Below are positions 34,036-43,472 of a stretch of 64,000 nucleotides of DNA, piece by piece. A program made the position numbers and the translations under genes. Below the pieces are notes generated by a model that was given only the letters and a program-made list of their open reading frames with translations, was not told where the DNA came from and made no database searches. This stretch comes from an uncultured SAR116 cluster alpha proteobacterium (GTDB lineage: Bacteria; Pseudomonadota; Alphaproteobacteria; Puniceispirillales; Puniceispirillaceae), in the NCBI GenBank assembly GCA_902547925.1, contig CACCQD010000007.1, positions 1 through 64,000 on the forward strand, in the 5' to 3' direction. Numbering within the stretch: position 1 is the stretch's first letter; each line of letters starts with the position of its first letter.

Positions 34036-35528
34036 GACGCCAACTTTGCCGCAAGTTCAATTTCATCCATCTCGCCAGCCATCACTATGCTGTCAATCCG
34101 GCCATCCTTCATCATCAATATGCGCCCACATGTGGTCAGTAATTCGGGCAGATCATCAGAAATGACCACAATGCCGATCCCGGAGTCTGCCAGCTCGCGG
34201 ATGATCGCATGTATATCGGCCTTTGACCCGACATCGACGCCGACGCTGGGACCATTCAACACCAGAACTCTGGGTGTCTGCGACAACCACCTGGCAAGGG
34301 CCACCCGTTGCTGATTGCCGCCAGACAGCGACTTGACCTCGGCATCATAATCGGGTGCTTTGATTCGAAGTCTTTCGATCCATCCGCGCGCCTCGTCAAC
34401 AAGCGAGGTAAGGTTGAGAAACCCACCTGAACGATGATGATCAAACCGGCCGACCGCTACGTTGCGAATGATCGACTGGGTGAGAAACAGCCCTTCGGTC
34501 AGGCGGTCCTCGGGCACATAGCCAATTCCAGCCTGCGTCGCAGCAATGGGATTACCAAGGGGAATGTTTTTGCCGGACAGGGTGATGCTGCCCTTGCTGG
34601 GTGCAACCAATCCAAATAGCGCTTTCGCCAACGATGTCCGGCCACTCCCCAACACGCCGGAAATGCCAAGCACCTCTCCTGCTTTCAGCTCAAAATTTAT
34701 GTCCTCAAAGGCCCCTTCCTTGCCAAGCTGATTCACAACAAGCAAAGTTTCAGCCTGATCAATATTGAGTGGTGGCTTGGCCTCAGGAACATCGCGCCCC
34801 GTCATATGACGGGTCAATGAGGCCGCGTTAAAGTCGCGCGCCGGGCCCTCTGCCACGTTCCTGCCATTGCGCAGGGCAAAAACCTCCTCACACACTTCAA
34901 GCACCTCTGCAAGTTTGTGGCTCACAAAAACAACCGCGATACCACTATCCTTGAGTTTGCGAATGATACCCAGAAGCGCCTGCACCTCGCGCCCTGTCAG
35001 CGCGGTTGTTGGCTCATCCATGATGATTAACCGCGCGTTCGAGGCGAGGCCCCGACAGATGGCAACCAGTTGCTTGTGTGCAACAGGTATGGTCTCCACC
35101 CTTGCATCCAGATCAATATCGACACCGATGCGATCAAGCGCTTCCTGCGCTATCCTCCGGGTTGCACCGCGGTCGAAAAGCCGTTTCTTTCCACTGAGCT
35201 GCGTGGCGAAGGCAATATTCTCTGCCACCGTGAGGTTGCTGAAGAGCGAAAAATCCTGGAAAATCACGGAAATGCCGCTGGCTGCCGCCTGACGGGGGTT
35301 GACGTGGCTGTAAGGCTTGCCATCTACAAAAATCTGCCCTGATGTGGGCTGTTCCACCCCAACAAGAATCTTGATCAATGTCGATTTTCCGGACCCGTTT
35401 TCTCCAGCCAGACAGATGGCCTTGCCGGTCTTTACCCGGAAATCAACGCCATCCAGAGCCGTCACGCCGCCATATTGTTTTACAATGCCCTTCAACTCGA
35501 TGAAGGTGTCATCATCATCTTTGGACAT
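34032..35528 (-). CDS. Sugar ABC transporter ATPase with two ATP-binding domains (RbsA/LsrA-like)
   Basis: A 498-residue double-domain ATPase powering the sugar importer. Domain one (about residues 8-235) is canonical: Walker A GENGSGKST, signature region and Walker B IIMDEPTTALTG. Domain two (about residues 258-490) has a relaxed Walker A (GVLGSGRTS), a good signature (SGGNQQRVALARW) but a Walker B that reads LVLNGPSVGVDVG, so the usual Asp-Glu of LDEPT is Asn-Gly. ATP hydrolysis at that site is probably lost; asymmetric sites are known in this family. I use the ATG at 35528; an earlier in-frame ATG at 35594 gives an unrelated extension. Confidence 0.92.
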   Translation of the reverse strand: MSKDDDDTFIELKGIVKQYGGVTALDGVDFRVKTGKAICLAGENGSGKSTLIKILVGVEQPTSGQIFVDGKPYSHVNPRQAAASGISVIFQDFSLFSNLTVAENIAFATQLSGKKRLFDRGATRRIAQEALDRIGVDIDLDARVETIPVAHKQLVAICRGLASNARLIIMDEPTTALTGREVQALLGIIRKLKDSGIAVVFVSHKLAEVLEVCEEVFALRNGRNVAEGPARDFNAASLTRHMTGRDVPEAKPPLNIDQAETLLVVNQLGKEGAFEDINFELKAGEVLGISGVLGSGRTSLAKALFGLVAPSKGSITLSGKNIPLGNPIAATQAGIGYVPEDRLTEGLFLTQSIIRNVAVGRFDHHRSGGFLNLTSLVDEARGWIERLRIKAPDYDAEVKSLSGGNQQRVALARWLSQTPRVLVLNGPSVGVDVGSKADIHAIIRELADSGIGIVVISDDLPELLTTCGRILMMKDGRIDSIVMAGEMDEIELAAKLAS

Positions 35529-35600
35529 GGTGCACTTTCCAAGAAACACAAAATCAGGGGCGGCAGCCAGTGCCTGCCGCCCCCAGAGTTTCATCCACCC

Positions 35601-36590
35601 TTAGAAGGGGTAGTCAGCCATGTTGTCAGCGTTCACATTCACCCATGCTTGGCCATAAATGACCTTGCCATCGAGCTTGACCGCCTCATAGCCGGGAAGG
35701 CCAAGGTCCATGCCGTCAGAGACGGTCTGTCCATCCATCACCATAGTGGCGAGCTTGTTCATCGCATATCCGGCAACAGACGGGTCCCAGAAACCAATTC
35801 CATCAACGGCGCCGATTTCCAGATATTGGCCTGCGATAGATGGCAGCGATGTTCCAAAGACACAAGTTTTACTCTCCATGCCACGCTCTTCAATGGCAAG
35901 ACCGATGCCGGCAACGTCAGTCGAAGCTGACCCCTGCATGCCCTTGATGTTTGGATAGGCGCGGAGAACTTCCTGAGCTTTCGCGTAAGCCTTTTCAGCA
36001 TCATCGAAAGTCTCGTTCTTGTCACCAACAAGGGTCATGTTCGGATAGTTTGCCTTCTGATGGGCAATACCACCGTCGACCCACTGGTTATGAGTCTGTG
36101 AAGTCAGTGATCCGACAAAGACCGCATATTCACCTTCGCCACCCATGCACTGAGCCATCTGTTCCATCAGATTGGCACCGAAATCCTCGTTCTTGAAGGC
36201 TTCGATGTCATAATGAACATTCTGCTGGCTTGCTGCTTCGTGGGTGATCACGGCAATGCCCTTATCCATTGCGCGCTTTAATACAGGCTCAAGCGCTTCT
36301 GGAGACATTGGCACAACAGCCAATGCATTCACGCCTTGCGCAATCATATCTTCAATCAGCGCAGCCTGCTGCTGCGGGTCTGCCTGTGCCGGGCCAACCT
36401 GGAACGCGTTGACATTGTTGTCCTTGGCGTACTGATTCACGCCCTCTTCCATGCGGTTGAACCACTGAATACCTGCAATTTTAACGACGGTTGCAATTGA
36501 GGTGTCAGCAGCCTGAACAAACGAGCTGCCTGCCATCAGTGCCGAACCAACCAATGCTACACCACCAAGATATTTTATGTGCTTTCTCAC
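35601..36590 (-). CDS. Periplasmic sugar-binding protein, rhamnose/autoinducer-2 receptor-like
   Basis: A 329-residue periplasmic binding protein of the Peripla_BP_4 class. The start is a GTG at 36590 preceded by a textbook AAGGAGG; the resulting N terminus is a clean signal peptide cut after SFVQA. The mature protein shows the family layout [40 protein letters not shown] and the C-terminal [10 protein letters not shown], similar to the end of LsrB. Of the autoinducer-2 contact residues of LsrB as I remember them, the lysine seems kept (TVVK) but the Asp-Gln pair is Thr-His (QTHNQW), so the ligand is probably another small or deoxy sugar. It is the first gene of the import operon. Confidence 0.9.
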   Translation of the reverse strand: MRKHIKYLGGVALVGSALMAGSSFVQAADTSIATVVKIAGIQWFNRMEEGVNQYAKDNNVNAFQVGPAQADPQQQAALIEDMIAQGVNALAVVPMSPEALEPVLKRAMDKGIAVITHEAASQQNVHYDIEAFKNEDFGANLMEQMAQCMGGEGEYAVFVGSLTSQTHNQWVDGGIAHQKANYPNMTLVGDKNETFDDAEKAYAKAQEVLRAYPNIKGMQGSASTDVAGIGLAIEERGMESKTCVFGTSLPSIAGQYLEIGAVDGIGFWDPSVAGYAMNKLATMVMDGQTVSDGMDLGLPGYEAVKLDGKVIYGQAWVNVNADNMADYPF

Positions 36591-36710
36591 AGTTTCCTCC
36601 TTCAACTGGCTTTTAGAGCATAGCTCGCACCAGCGATCCATGTCCGTGCCATACCAATGTTTGCGCTCATTGCCATCCATGACGGAGCACATATATCTGT
36701 TGATTTTCAA

Positions 36711-36844
36711 TGCTTAAGCTAATTTAATTTTTTCATGTGTGGGCGTTGCAAACGGCAACATTCAACACATGTGCATTGACTCAACAAATGTAACTATATA
36801 AGGGTCGTTTTAGTGGTCAAGAGGGATTATCAGACGCGATTGCA
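36711..36844. promoter_or_regulatory. Divergent control region of the sugar island with repeated ACATGT words
   Basis: This AT-rich region separates the binding-protein operon from the SorC-family regulator. Two related words, CAACACATGTG at 36763-36773 and CAACAAATGTA at 36782-36792, lie 19 bases apart (about two helical turns), and TTCATGTGTG at 36732-36741 is an inverted relative. TTGACT at 36777-36782 and a TATATAAG stretch at about 36794-36801 could be promoter boxes with a short spacer. The repeated words are candidate operator sites for the SorC-type regulator; this is inference. Confidence 0.45.
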
Positions 36845-37813
36845 ATGAAACAGGATTCAAATCTTGTCAAAAACCATAGTCACGACAGCATGGCACAGGT
36901 GGCATGGCTGTATCACGTTGGCAATCTTAGTCAGCAGGAAATAAGCGACAAACTTGGTATCTCACGGTTCAAAATCGTGCGGCTGCTTGCCGACGCCAAA
37001 CAACTTGGCGTGGTGCGAATCGCGATCGAGCACAACACCACCACAACCCTTGACCTGGCCGACCAATTGACCGAACGGTTTGGGCTGAAGGAAGCTCAGG
37101 TGGCACCAGCACCACAAAGTAACGGTAACGCAGAGGCACGGCGGGCTGTGGGAATAATTGCCGCAGCATTCCTGTCGCGGGTTGCACTGGCAAACCAGCC
37201 TATGACGGTTGGGCTTGGCTGGGGCCGGACCCTTGGCCATATGGCAGACAATCTTGTTGGTGTTATAAATCCCCATATTACATTTGTCTCGCTGATGGGG
37301 TTGCTGAACCGGGCAGATCCAACACAGCCTGTCGATGTATGCGTTCGTCTGGCAGCGTTGACGTCGGGAAAGGCCAATCTTCTGCCCGCCCCCTTTGTTG
37401 TCGATGACAAGGCAGCCTGTGATGTCATTCTGCAACAACGCCTTGTCAAGGAAACGCTGGAGACGGCCCGAAGAGCTAATTATGCGATAACAAGCGTTGG
37501 CGAGTGCCGCGATGGTGCCGTCCTGTTCGAGAGCAGCTTATTCACCACCGAGCAGATTGATCAGCTCCGGGATAACAATGTTGTGGCTGATTGTTGCGGT
37601 GTCTTTTTCACCGCTGACGGGACTGTTGCCGATATTCCGCTGAATGGGTGCACCCCTTGCGCCAAACCCAATGAAATGCCGAATACGGACATGACGCTGC
37701 TTGCCGGCGGCCTCAGCAAGAGGGTTGGCACACTTGCTGTGCTGCGGGCGAATTTTGTCGACAGGCTGTTCGTGGACGAAAATCTGGCGCGCGCGCTTCT
37801 GGAAAATAGTTAG
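36845..37813 (+). CDS. SorC/DeoR-family sugar-responsive transcriptional regulator
   Basis: A 322-residue regulator. The N-terminal helix-turn-helix (about residues 17-65: WLYHVGNLSQQEISDKLGIS and FKIVRLLADAKQLG) is followed by a C-terminal sugar-phosphate-binding domain typical of SorC, EryD, LsrR and CggR (VGLGWGRTLGHMAD near residue 122, DGTVADIPLNG, TLLAGGLSKRVG near 285). Such proteins usually bind a phosphorylated sugar and repress or activate their own locus. It stands between the importer operon and the catabolic genes and is the obvious local regulator. The upstream control region carries repeated ACATGT-type words. An internal start at residue 17 (MAQVAW) is possible. Confidence 0.9.
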   Translation: MKQDSNLVKNHSHDSMAQVAWLYHVGNLSQQEISDKLGISRFKIVRLLADAKQLGVVRIAIEHNTTTTLDLADQLTERFGLKEAQVAPAPQSNGNAEARRAVGIIAAAFLSRVALANQPMTVGLGWGRTLGHMADNLVGVINPHITFVSLMGLLNRADPTQPVDVCVRLAALTSGKANLLPAPFVVDDKAACDVILQQRLVKETLETARRANYAITSVGECRDGAVLFESSLFTTEQIDQLRDNNVVADCCGVFFTADGTVADIPLNGCTPCAKPNEMPNTDMTLLAGGLSKRVGTLAVLRANFVDRLFVDENLARALLENS

Positions 37814-37824
37814 GGGGCATTGGA

Positions 37825-38673
37825 ATGAGAGGATTCGGTGTACACACGAGCATGTGGACAATGAGCTGGGACAGGGACGGCTGTGAATATGCAGTGGCAA
37901 AGGCGCAGTCCTATGACATGGATTTTCTGGAAATCGCCCTGCTCAACCCGCCATCTGTTGATGCAGAACATAGCCGCAGGACACTTGAGGCCGCCAAGAT
38001 GAGATCAGTTTGTTCTCTGGGACTGCCAGAGGCGGTATGGGCATCACGGAATCCGGATGGTGCTGTTGAATTTTTGAAACTGGCGTTGGAGAAGACGGCG
38101 GCAATAGGCGCAGAGGCACTGTCCGGCGTTGTTTATGGCGGCATCGGTGAGCGCAGCGGCATACCGCCTACCGACACAGAACTTGACAATGTCACCCGCG
38201 CACTGGCGGAAGCGGCAGCGCATGCCAAATCGCTTGGACTGCTCTTCGGGATCGAGCCCGTTAACCGGTATGAGACGCATCTGCTCAACACGGGATGGCA
38301 GGCGAGAGACATGATTGAGCGCATTGGCGCTGACAATATGTTTGTTCACCTCGACACCTATCACATGAATATTGAGGAAAAGGGTGTGGCGCAGGCGATC
38401 CTCGATGCGCGTGAACATCTTCGCTATATCCATCTGTCAGAATCGGACCGTGGCACCCCCGGCTCCGGCACCGTTGATTGGGACGAGATTTTCGTTGCCC
38501 TTCGTGCCATCGACTTTCGCGGCGGTCTGGCCATGGAGAGCTTTGTAAACATGCCTCCAGAGATAGCATTCGGGCTTTCAGTCTGGCGTCCTGTTGCCAG
38601 CGGCGAAGCAGAAGTTATGGAAAACGGTCTACCGTTCCTGCGGAACAAGGCAGCACAATACGGTTTGATCTGA
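37825..38673 (+). CDS. Sugar phosphate isomerase/epimerase (xylose isomerase-like TIM barrel)
   Basis: A 282-residue TIM-barrel protein of the AP_endonuc_2 family, closest in layout to D-tagatose/D-psicose 3-epimerases. Metal-binding residues are visible: Glu in LFGIEPVNRYE (about residue 138), Asp-x-x-His in LDTYHMNIEE (about residues 173-182), His in YIHLSESDRG (about residue 200) and Glu in AMESFV (about residue 235). It would isomerise a free ketose at C3. It starts 11 bases after the regulator gene and precedes the acetoin-dehydrogenase-like genes, so it belongs to the rightward catabolic operon. Confidence 0.87.
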   Translation: MRGFGVHTSMWTMSWDRDGCEYAVAKAQSYDMDFLEIALLNPPSVDAEHSRRTLEAAKMRSVCSLGLPEAVWASRNPDGAVEFLKLALEKTAAIGAEALSGVVYGGIGERSGIPPTDTELDNVTRALAEAAAHAKSLGLLFGIEPVNRYETHLLNTGWQARDMIERIGADNMFVHLDTYHMNIEEKGVAQAILDAREHLRYIHLSESDRGTPGSGTVDWDEIFVALRAIDFRGGLAMESFVNMPPEIAFGLSVWRPVASGEAEVMENGLPFLRNKAAQYGLI

Positions 38674-38702
38674 GCATCGGAAAGCCAACACAGTTGAGGC
38701 AT

Positions 38703-39728
38703 ATGGAAACACAGACAAATTCCCGGCTTGCGGACCTCTATGCAATGATGCGGCGGATCCGTACATTCGAAGAGCGTGTGGGAGAGCTGTTCGTCCGGGG
38801 ACAATCCGCTGGCTCGATGCTGCATCTTTCTATCGGCGAGGAGGCGGCAGCTGTTGGTGTTGGCACCGCCATGCGTGATGGGGATACATTCACAACCCAT
38901 CACCGCGGTCACGGCGTGTTTCTTGCGCGGGGGGCAGATCCACGATTGATGATGGCTGAAATTGCCGGCAAGGAAACCGGATATTGCTCAGGCAAGGGCG
39001 GTTCGATGCATATCGCCGACATGAAGCTGGGTCATCTCGGCGCAAATGCCATTGTCGGCGGTGGCATCCCGTTCGTTGTCGGCGCCGGTCTGGCAGCACG
39101 CCAGAAGAGTTCAGATTCTTTATCGGTGGCTTTTTTTGGCGATGGCGCCACCGGCCAGGGCATTCTCTATGAGAGCATGAACATGGCCGCACTGTGGCGT
39201 CTTCCGGTATTGTTTGTCTGTATAAACAATCAATATGGCATGGGCACGCGCATCGACAATGCCACCGCAGATCCTGACCTTTACAAACGAGCCATTCCAT
39301 TCGGCCTGAGAGGCGCCAGTGTAGATGGCACTGATGTCGAGGCCGTTGCGGAGATTGCAGGCAAAATGATCACCGATGCCCGGGCTGGCAAACCCGGCTT
39401 TCTGGTCGTAGATTGCTATCGGTTCTATGGTCATGCACGCATGGACAAGTCGCCCTATCGCGATGATGCCGAAGAATCAGAGGGACGTCTTCGTGACCCT
39501 GTCATCAAGGCCCGGGAGACACTGATCTCGCGTGGCGAAATAGATGGCAGTTCCCTCGATGAGATGGATCAGAACATCGCTGCGGAGATGGATGCCACGA
39601 TTGATTTTGCCGCGGACGCGCGCGAGCCTCAACTCGACAGCATCTTTGACGATGTCTATGACCCCTCGACACCACCTCCCGAATCTGTTCGGGGTCGCCT
39701 CGCCCGCATCCTTGGGCAAAGACAATGA
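38703..39728 (+). CDS. acoA: Acetoin dehydrogenase-type E1 alpha subunit (thiamine diphosphate)
   Basis: A 341-residue E1 alpha of the 2-oxo acid/acetoin dehydrogenase family. The thiamine diphosphate motif begins at FFGDGATGQGILYES and ends at INNQYGMGT (about residues 140-182). HRGHGVFLARG and YGHARMDKSPYR (about residues 245-256) are family loops. It decarboxylates or cleaves a 2-keto or acetoin-like compound with its beta partner and passes the acyl group to lipoate. The ATG at 38703 starts 27 bases after the epimerase stop; a longer in-frame extension back to 38478 overlaps the epimerase and is not real. The symbol is by family; acetoin as the true substrate is doubtful in this sugar locus. 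Confidence 0.9.
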   Translation: METQTNSRLADLYAMMRRIRTFEERVGELFVRGQSAGSMLHLSIGEEAAAVGVGTAMRDGDTFTTHHRGHGVFLARGADPRLMMAEIAGKETGYCSGKGGSMHIADMKLGHLGANAIVGGGIPFVVGAGLAARQKSSDSLSVAFFGDGATGQGILYESMNMAALWRLPVLFVCINNQYGMGTRIDNATADPDLYKRAIPFGLRGASVDGTDVEAVAEIAGKMITDARAGKPGFLVVDCYRFYGHARMDKSPYRDDAEESEGRLRDPVIKARETLISRGEIDGSSLDEMDQNIAAEMDATIDFAADAREPQLDSIFDDVYDPSTPPPESVRGRLARILGQRQ

Positions 39729-39744
39729 GCATGAGGTCCAGGTG

Positions 39745-40719
39745 ATGGGTAAAACAACATATCGCGACGCACTTCGCCAGGCTTTGTCAGATAGTATGAC
39801 AACCGACCCAAACGTCGTCCTCATTGGTGAGGAAGTCGGCAGATATGGCGGTGCCTATGGGGTAACCAAAGGCTTGATTGACGAATTCGGGCCCGACCGT
39901 GTCATTGATACGCCGATTTCTGAACCTTCTATCGTCGGCGCGGCCGTGGGCGCAGCCATGTCGGGGCTGCGACCGGTTGCCGAGTTGATGTATGTCGATT
40001 TCATCGGCATGACGATGGACCAACTGGCCAACCAGGCAGCAAAAATCCGGTATATGTTTGGCGGCCAGATTGGCGTTCCAATGATCCTCAGGACTCAAGG
40101 TGGCACGGGGCGTTCAGCCGGCGCTCAACATAGCCAGAGTCTGGAAGCCTATGTCATGCACACGCCCGGCCTTCGACTGGCAATGCCGGCGACTGTCTCC
40201 GATGCCTATCATTTGCTGCGCCAATCAATGGCACAACCGGATCCGGTGGTGTTTATCGAACATAAGGCGCTCTATGCAACCTCTGGTGAACTTGATGATC
40301 AGACACCTGTCGTACCTTGGGGCAAGGCGCATGTGCCGCGTCAGGGCGACGATCTGGTCATTGTAACCTATTCCCGGCAACTCCATTACGCTATCTCGGC
40401 GGCTGACACGTTGGCGAAAGATGGTATTGAGGCGACGATCATCGATCTGCGCACGCTAAACCCGCTGGATATCGACACCATCCGAACGCATGTCGAACGA
40501 TGCGGCCACGCCATGGTTGTAAGCGAGGGGGTGATGACGGCAGGTGTTGCGGCCGAGTTGGCAGCCCGTATTTCAGAGGAATGTTTCGATTTTCTGGAGA
40601 ACCCGGTTATCCGGATTGCCGGCGAAGACATTCCTATTTCAGTATCTCCTTTACTGGAAACCAATTCGGTTCCCACACCGGAGCTGATTGTTGATGCTGC
40701 AAGGATGATGCGGTCATGA
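39745..40719 (+). CDS. acoB: Acetoin dehydrogenase-type E1 beta subunit
   Basis: A 324-residue E1 beta subunit (transketolase central plus C-terminal domains). It shows VVLIGEEVGRYGGAYGVTKGL (cited in part as IGEEVGRYGGAYGVTKGL), DTPISEPSIVGAAVGAA (about residues 54-70), RTQGGTGRSAGAQHSQSLEA and the C-terminal ITYSRQLHY-type strand with IDLRTLNPLD. With E1 alpha it forms the alpha2-beta2 thiamine enzyme. The ATG at 39745 lies 16 bases after the acoA stop. Its stop overlaps the start of the E2 gene (ATGA), so E1 and E2 are made together. Confidence 0.92.
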   Translation: MGKTTYRDALRQALSDSMTTDPNVVLIGEEVGRYGGAYGVTKGLIDEFGPDRVIDTPISEPSIVGAAVGAAMSGLRPVAELMYVDFIGMTMDQLANQAAKIRYMFGGQIGVPMILRTQGGTGRSAGAQHSQSLEAYVMHTPGLRLAMPATVSDAYHLLRQSMAQPDPVVFIEHKALYATSGELDDQTPVVPWGKAHVPRQGDDLVIVTYSRQLHYAISAADTLAKDGIEATIIDLRTLNPLDIDTIRTHVERCGHAMVVSEGVMTAGVAAELAARISEECFDFLENPVIRIAGEDIPISVSPLLETNSVPTPELIVDAARMMRS

Positions 40720-41930
40720 TAACGCTTACGCTGCCAATGCCCCGCCTTGGCGAGACGATGGACAGTGGCACCATCGCCAGCTGGACTGTGGCCCAAGGGG
40801 AGAGCTTCGCGCGCGGTGATACGCTGCTTGAACTCGAAACTGACAAGACGCTGGTGGAATATCCAGCACTTGGATCGGGCCGCCTTGTTGAGACACTTGT
40901 GGCCGAAGGCGATGTGGTCGATGTTGGCGATCCCATCGCAATCATCGAAACCGACAAAGCGTGGCCCATCGTCAGTGATCAAGATGCAGGCGCCAGCACA
41001 TCCAGCACCACTGCACCGCCGGGCATTACGCAACCACAATCTTCGCCCGTTGAAACGGTGGCAGGCGCCGAGACAGCCTCTCTGGCTGATGGCGTGCGTG
41101 CCACACCGCTCGCGCGCCGCCTCGCAACGCTTGCGGGTGTCAATATGCAGGACCTTGAAGGCACCGGCCGGCGGCGGCGTATTGAGGCAAGCGATGTGAT
41201 CGCTGCGCTTGGAGGTGGGAAGGCTGACAGGCAGGAATTCCTGTTGCTCCATGGGCTTGGCAGCAACGCATTGTCATGGGGCGCACTGATCGCCAGCTTG
41301 GAGGCCGGTGGCGCGCGGGTCACCGCGATTGATTTGCCGGGACATGGCACCAACCCGGACGACGCTGCCAAAATTGATGACCTTGTTGATTGCGCCGTGG
41401 CGCATCTACGCACCCATTCGGGAAAAGTTCACCTTGTGGGACATTCTCTTGGCGCATGGGTTGCCGCCAAGGTAGCGTCCCAGATACCAGAATCTGTCAG
41501 CGAAGTGACTCTGATTGCCCCGGCAGGATGCGGTCCAGAGGTCGATGCAGAATTCCTGAGGGGAATGGCAGAGGTGGAGGATATGGAGCAGCTACGTTGC
41601 TTGCTCACGATGCTGGGTCCGGCAGCAGAAGCGACGCCTGACGGAGCCGCGGCCGTCATGCTTCAGGACTTGTCTCGCGGCCGCTTGCATGCAGTTGTGA
41701 ACGAATTGTTGGATGGCGATGTTTCACATCTAGATATTCTTCCCATTCTGGACAGCATAAAGGACAAGCTTAATGTGTCTGCGGTGATAGGAATACAGGA
41801 CCAAATCTTTCCGAAGGAAACCCTTTTCAGATTGCCGTCCTACATCAATATCCATGTCGTGAATGCCGGCCATGTGCCACAGTGGGACACGCCAGCAGAG
41901 ATTGCCGCCTTGCTGCAAAAACCGATCTGA
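40716..41930 (+). CDS. acoC: AcoC-like E2: lipoyl domain, E3-binding domain and alpha/beta-hydrolase
   Basis: A 404-residue three-domain protein. The lipoyl domain (about residues 1-77) carries the lysine in ELETDKTLVEYPA. An Ala/Pro/Thr-rich linker leads to a peripheral subunit-binding domain (about residues 125-165, RATPLARRLATLAGV and RIEASDVIAAL). The rest (about residues 175-404) is an alpha/beta-hydrolase with LLLHGLGSNALSW, the nucleophile elbow LVGHSLGAW and a late histidine in NAGHVPQW, replacing the usual CAT-fold acyltransferase. This is the known AcoC arrangement of acetoin dehydrogenases. No lipoamide dehydrogenase (E3) gene is in the locus, so it must use the housekeeping one. 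Confidence 0.9.
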   Translation: MITLTLPMPRLGETMDSGTIASWTVAQGESFARGDTLLELETDKTLVEYPALGSGRLVETLVAEGDVVDVGDPIAIIETDKAWPIVSDQDAGASTSSTTAPPGITQPQSSPVETVAGAETASLADGVRATPLARRLATLAGVNMQDLEGTGRRRRIEASDVIAALGGGKADRQEFLLLHGLGSNALSWGALIASLEAGGARVTAIDLPGHGTNPDDAAKIDDLVDCAVAHLRTHSGKVHLVGHSLGAWVAAKVASQIPESVSEVTLIAPAGCGPEVDAEFLRGMAEVEDMEQLRCLLTMLGPAAEATPDGAAAVMLQDLSRGRLHAVVNELLDGDVSHLDILPILDSIKDKLNVSAVIGIQDQIFPKETLFRLPSYINIHVVNAGHVPQWDTPAEIAALLQKPI

Positions 41931-41961
41931 GAGCATAGTGGGATAGTCAGGGGACAGAAAG

Positions 41962-43458
41962 ATGAGCCATGTATTGACAGCCGATGGAGGCACCGAGAGC
42001 CTGCGGGTGCGCATCTATGATCTGAACGGCACATGTGTCGCATCGCATGCCGAACCTTATGAGACAAAGTTCCTCTCCGGGGCGAGAGCCGAGCAGAATG
42101 CCGGGGATTGGTGGTCGAGCCTTGTCAAGGCAACGAATATCTGCCTGAGAGAAGCGAATGTCAGCGGTGATGCCATTGAGGCCATGGCCTATGCCACCAC
42201 CTGCTGCACCGTGGTAGCCCTGGACAAGGAGGGGGCACCGTTGCGCCCCGCATTGATGTGGATGGATGTCCGCGCCGACAAGGAAGCGGAAGCGGTGCTG
42301 GAAACCGGCGACAAGCGCCTTGTTCTGAACAGCAATGGTCAGGGGCCGGTATCTGCGGAATGGATGATCCCCAAAGCGCTTTGGCTGAAGCGAAACGAGC
42401 CACAGATATTCGATGATGCGGTTACCATCTGTGAATATCAGGATTATTTGACGATGCGTCTCACCGGTGAGCGCTGCGCATCACTGAACAATGTTGGATT
42501 GCGCTGGCATTACGCCAACCGGGACGGGGGCTGGGCCACCAGCATTATCGAGGCGCTTGGCATGCCGGACCTGTTGGATAAATGGCCATCACGCGTTGTC
42601 GCCCCGGGTGAGGTGGTCGGCAATCTGAGCACTGCTGCTGCTACTGAACTCGGCCTCACCACCCGGACAAAGCTGGTTCAAGGAGGTGCCGACGCTCTAA
42701 TCGGAATGATCGGGCTTGGCGTTGCAAGACCGGGCCAACTGGCGCTGATCACCGGATCATCACATTTGCAATTTGGTGTCACTGACGCCCCCTTGCATGC
42801 GCCCGGGGTCTGGGGATCCTACGCCGACATTGTGTATCCCGGACGCTATATCGTGGAAGGTGGCCAGACATCGACCGGGTCAATCATCAACTGGTTTAAA
42901 AGGCTGCTTGGGTCGATCGATCTGGATGATCTGAATGCAAAGGCAGCGCTGCTGCCGCCCGGCTCTGAGGGGTTGATCGCCCAGGATCATTTTCAGGGTA
43001 ACCGCACACCATATACAGATGCGAATTCGCGCGGCGCCTTTGTTGGCTTGACGCTCTCACACGAGCCACACCATATCTTCCGGGCGATTATTGAGGGCAT
43101 TTGCTTTGGCACACGTACCATTCTGGACGGATTCAAAAACGGCGGTTACACCAGCACCGAAATGACGGTCGGCGGCGGCGCAACAGCATCGAGATTATGG
43201 ATGCAAACCCACGCGGATACGGCCGGCATCCCTGTGCGCATTCCAGCCTCAACGGACGCCCCATCAATGGGATCAGCCATTCTTGCAGCGCATGGCGCCG
43301 GACATTTCGCCAGCATTGATGAAGGCATCGAGGCGATGGTGAAGCCGGGAATTCTGATTGAGCCTGACCCGGCTGCGATGGCAGCTTATGAAAGCGTCTA
43401 TCAGCAATATCGTGCATTGTACCCAGCACTCAAAGATATCCGTGAACAATCCGAATAG
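41962..43458 (+). CDS. FGGY-family carbohydrate kinase
   Basis: A 498-residue sugar kinase of the FGGY family (xylulokinase, rhamnulokinase, LsrK). The N-terminal domain starts with VLTADGGTESLRVRIYDLNG, equivalent to the phosphate loop, and contains MWMDVRADKEAE. The C-terminal domain has GLTLSHEPHHIFRAIIEGICFG and MTVGGGATASRLWMQTHADTAG (cited in part: VGGGATASRLW), the adenosine-binding motif. It phosphorylates a linear or keto sugar at a terminal hydroxyl. It lies 31 bases after the E2 gene with a GGGGAC site. Together with SorC regulator, LsrB/RhaS-like receptor and double permease the layout recalls lsr and rhamnose operons. Confidence 0.9.
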   Translation: MSHVLTADGGTESLRVRIYDLNGTCVASHAEPYETKFLSGARAEQNAGDWWSSLVKATNICLREANVSGDAIEAMAYATTCCTVVALDKEGAPLRPALMWMDVRADKEAEAVLETGDKRLVLNSNGQGPVSAEWMIPKALWLKRNEPQIFDDAVTICEYQDYLTMRLTGERCASLNNVGLRWHYANRDGGWATSIIEALGMPDLLDKWPSRVVAPGEVVGNLSTAAATELGLTTRTKLVQGGADALIGMIGLGVARPGQLALITGSSHLQFGVTDAPLHAPGVWGSYADIVYPGRYIVEGGQTSTGSIINWFKRLLGSIDLDDLNAKAALLPPGSEGLIAQDHFQGNRTPYTDANSRGAFVGLTLSHEPHHIFRAIIEGICFGTRTILDGFKNGGYTSTEMTVGGGATASRLWMQTHADTAGIPVRIPASTDAPSMGSAILAAHGAGHFASIDEGIEAMVKPGILIEPDPAAMAAYESVYQQYRALYPALKDIREQSE

Positions 43459-43472
43459 GCTGGAGATCCCCG

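Noticed and set aside
38478-38702. N-terminal extension of the E1 alpha subunit
   Set aside because: It overlaps the epimerase gene in another frame and does not look like any E1 alpha; the start at 38703 fits the family.
35601-43458. A true lsr (autoinducer-2) operon
   Set aside because: The layout is similar, but LsrF and LsrG are absent, luxS is not in the window, and the binding protein seems to lack the Asp-Gln pair that contacts autoinducer-2 in LsrB.
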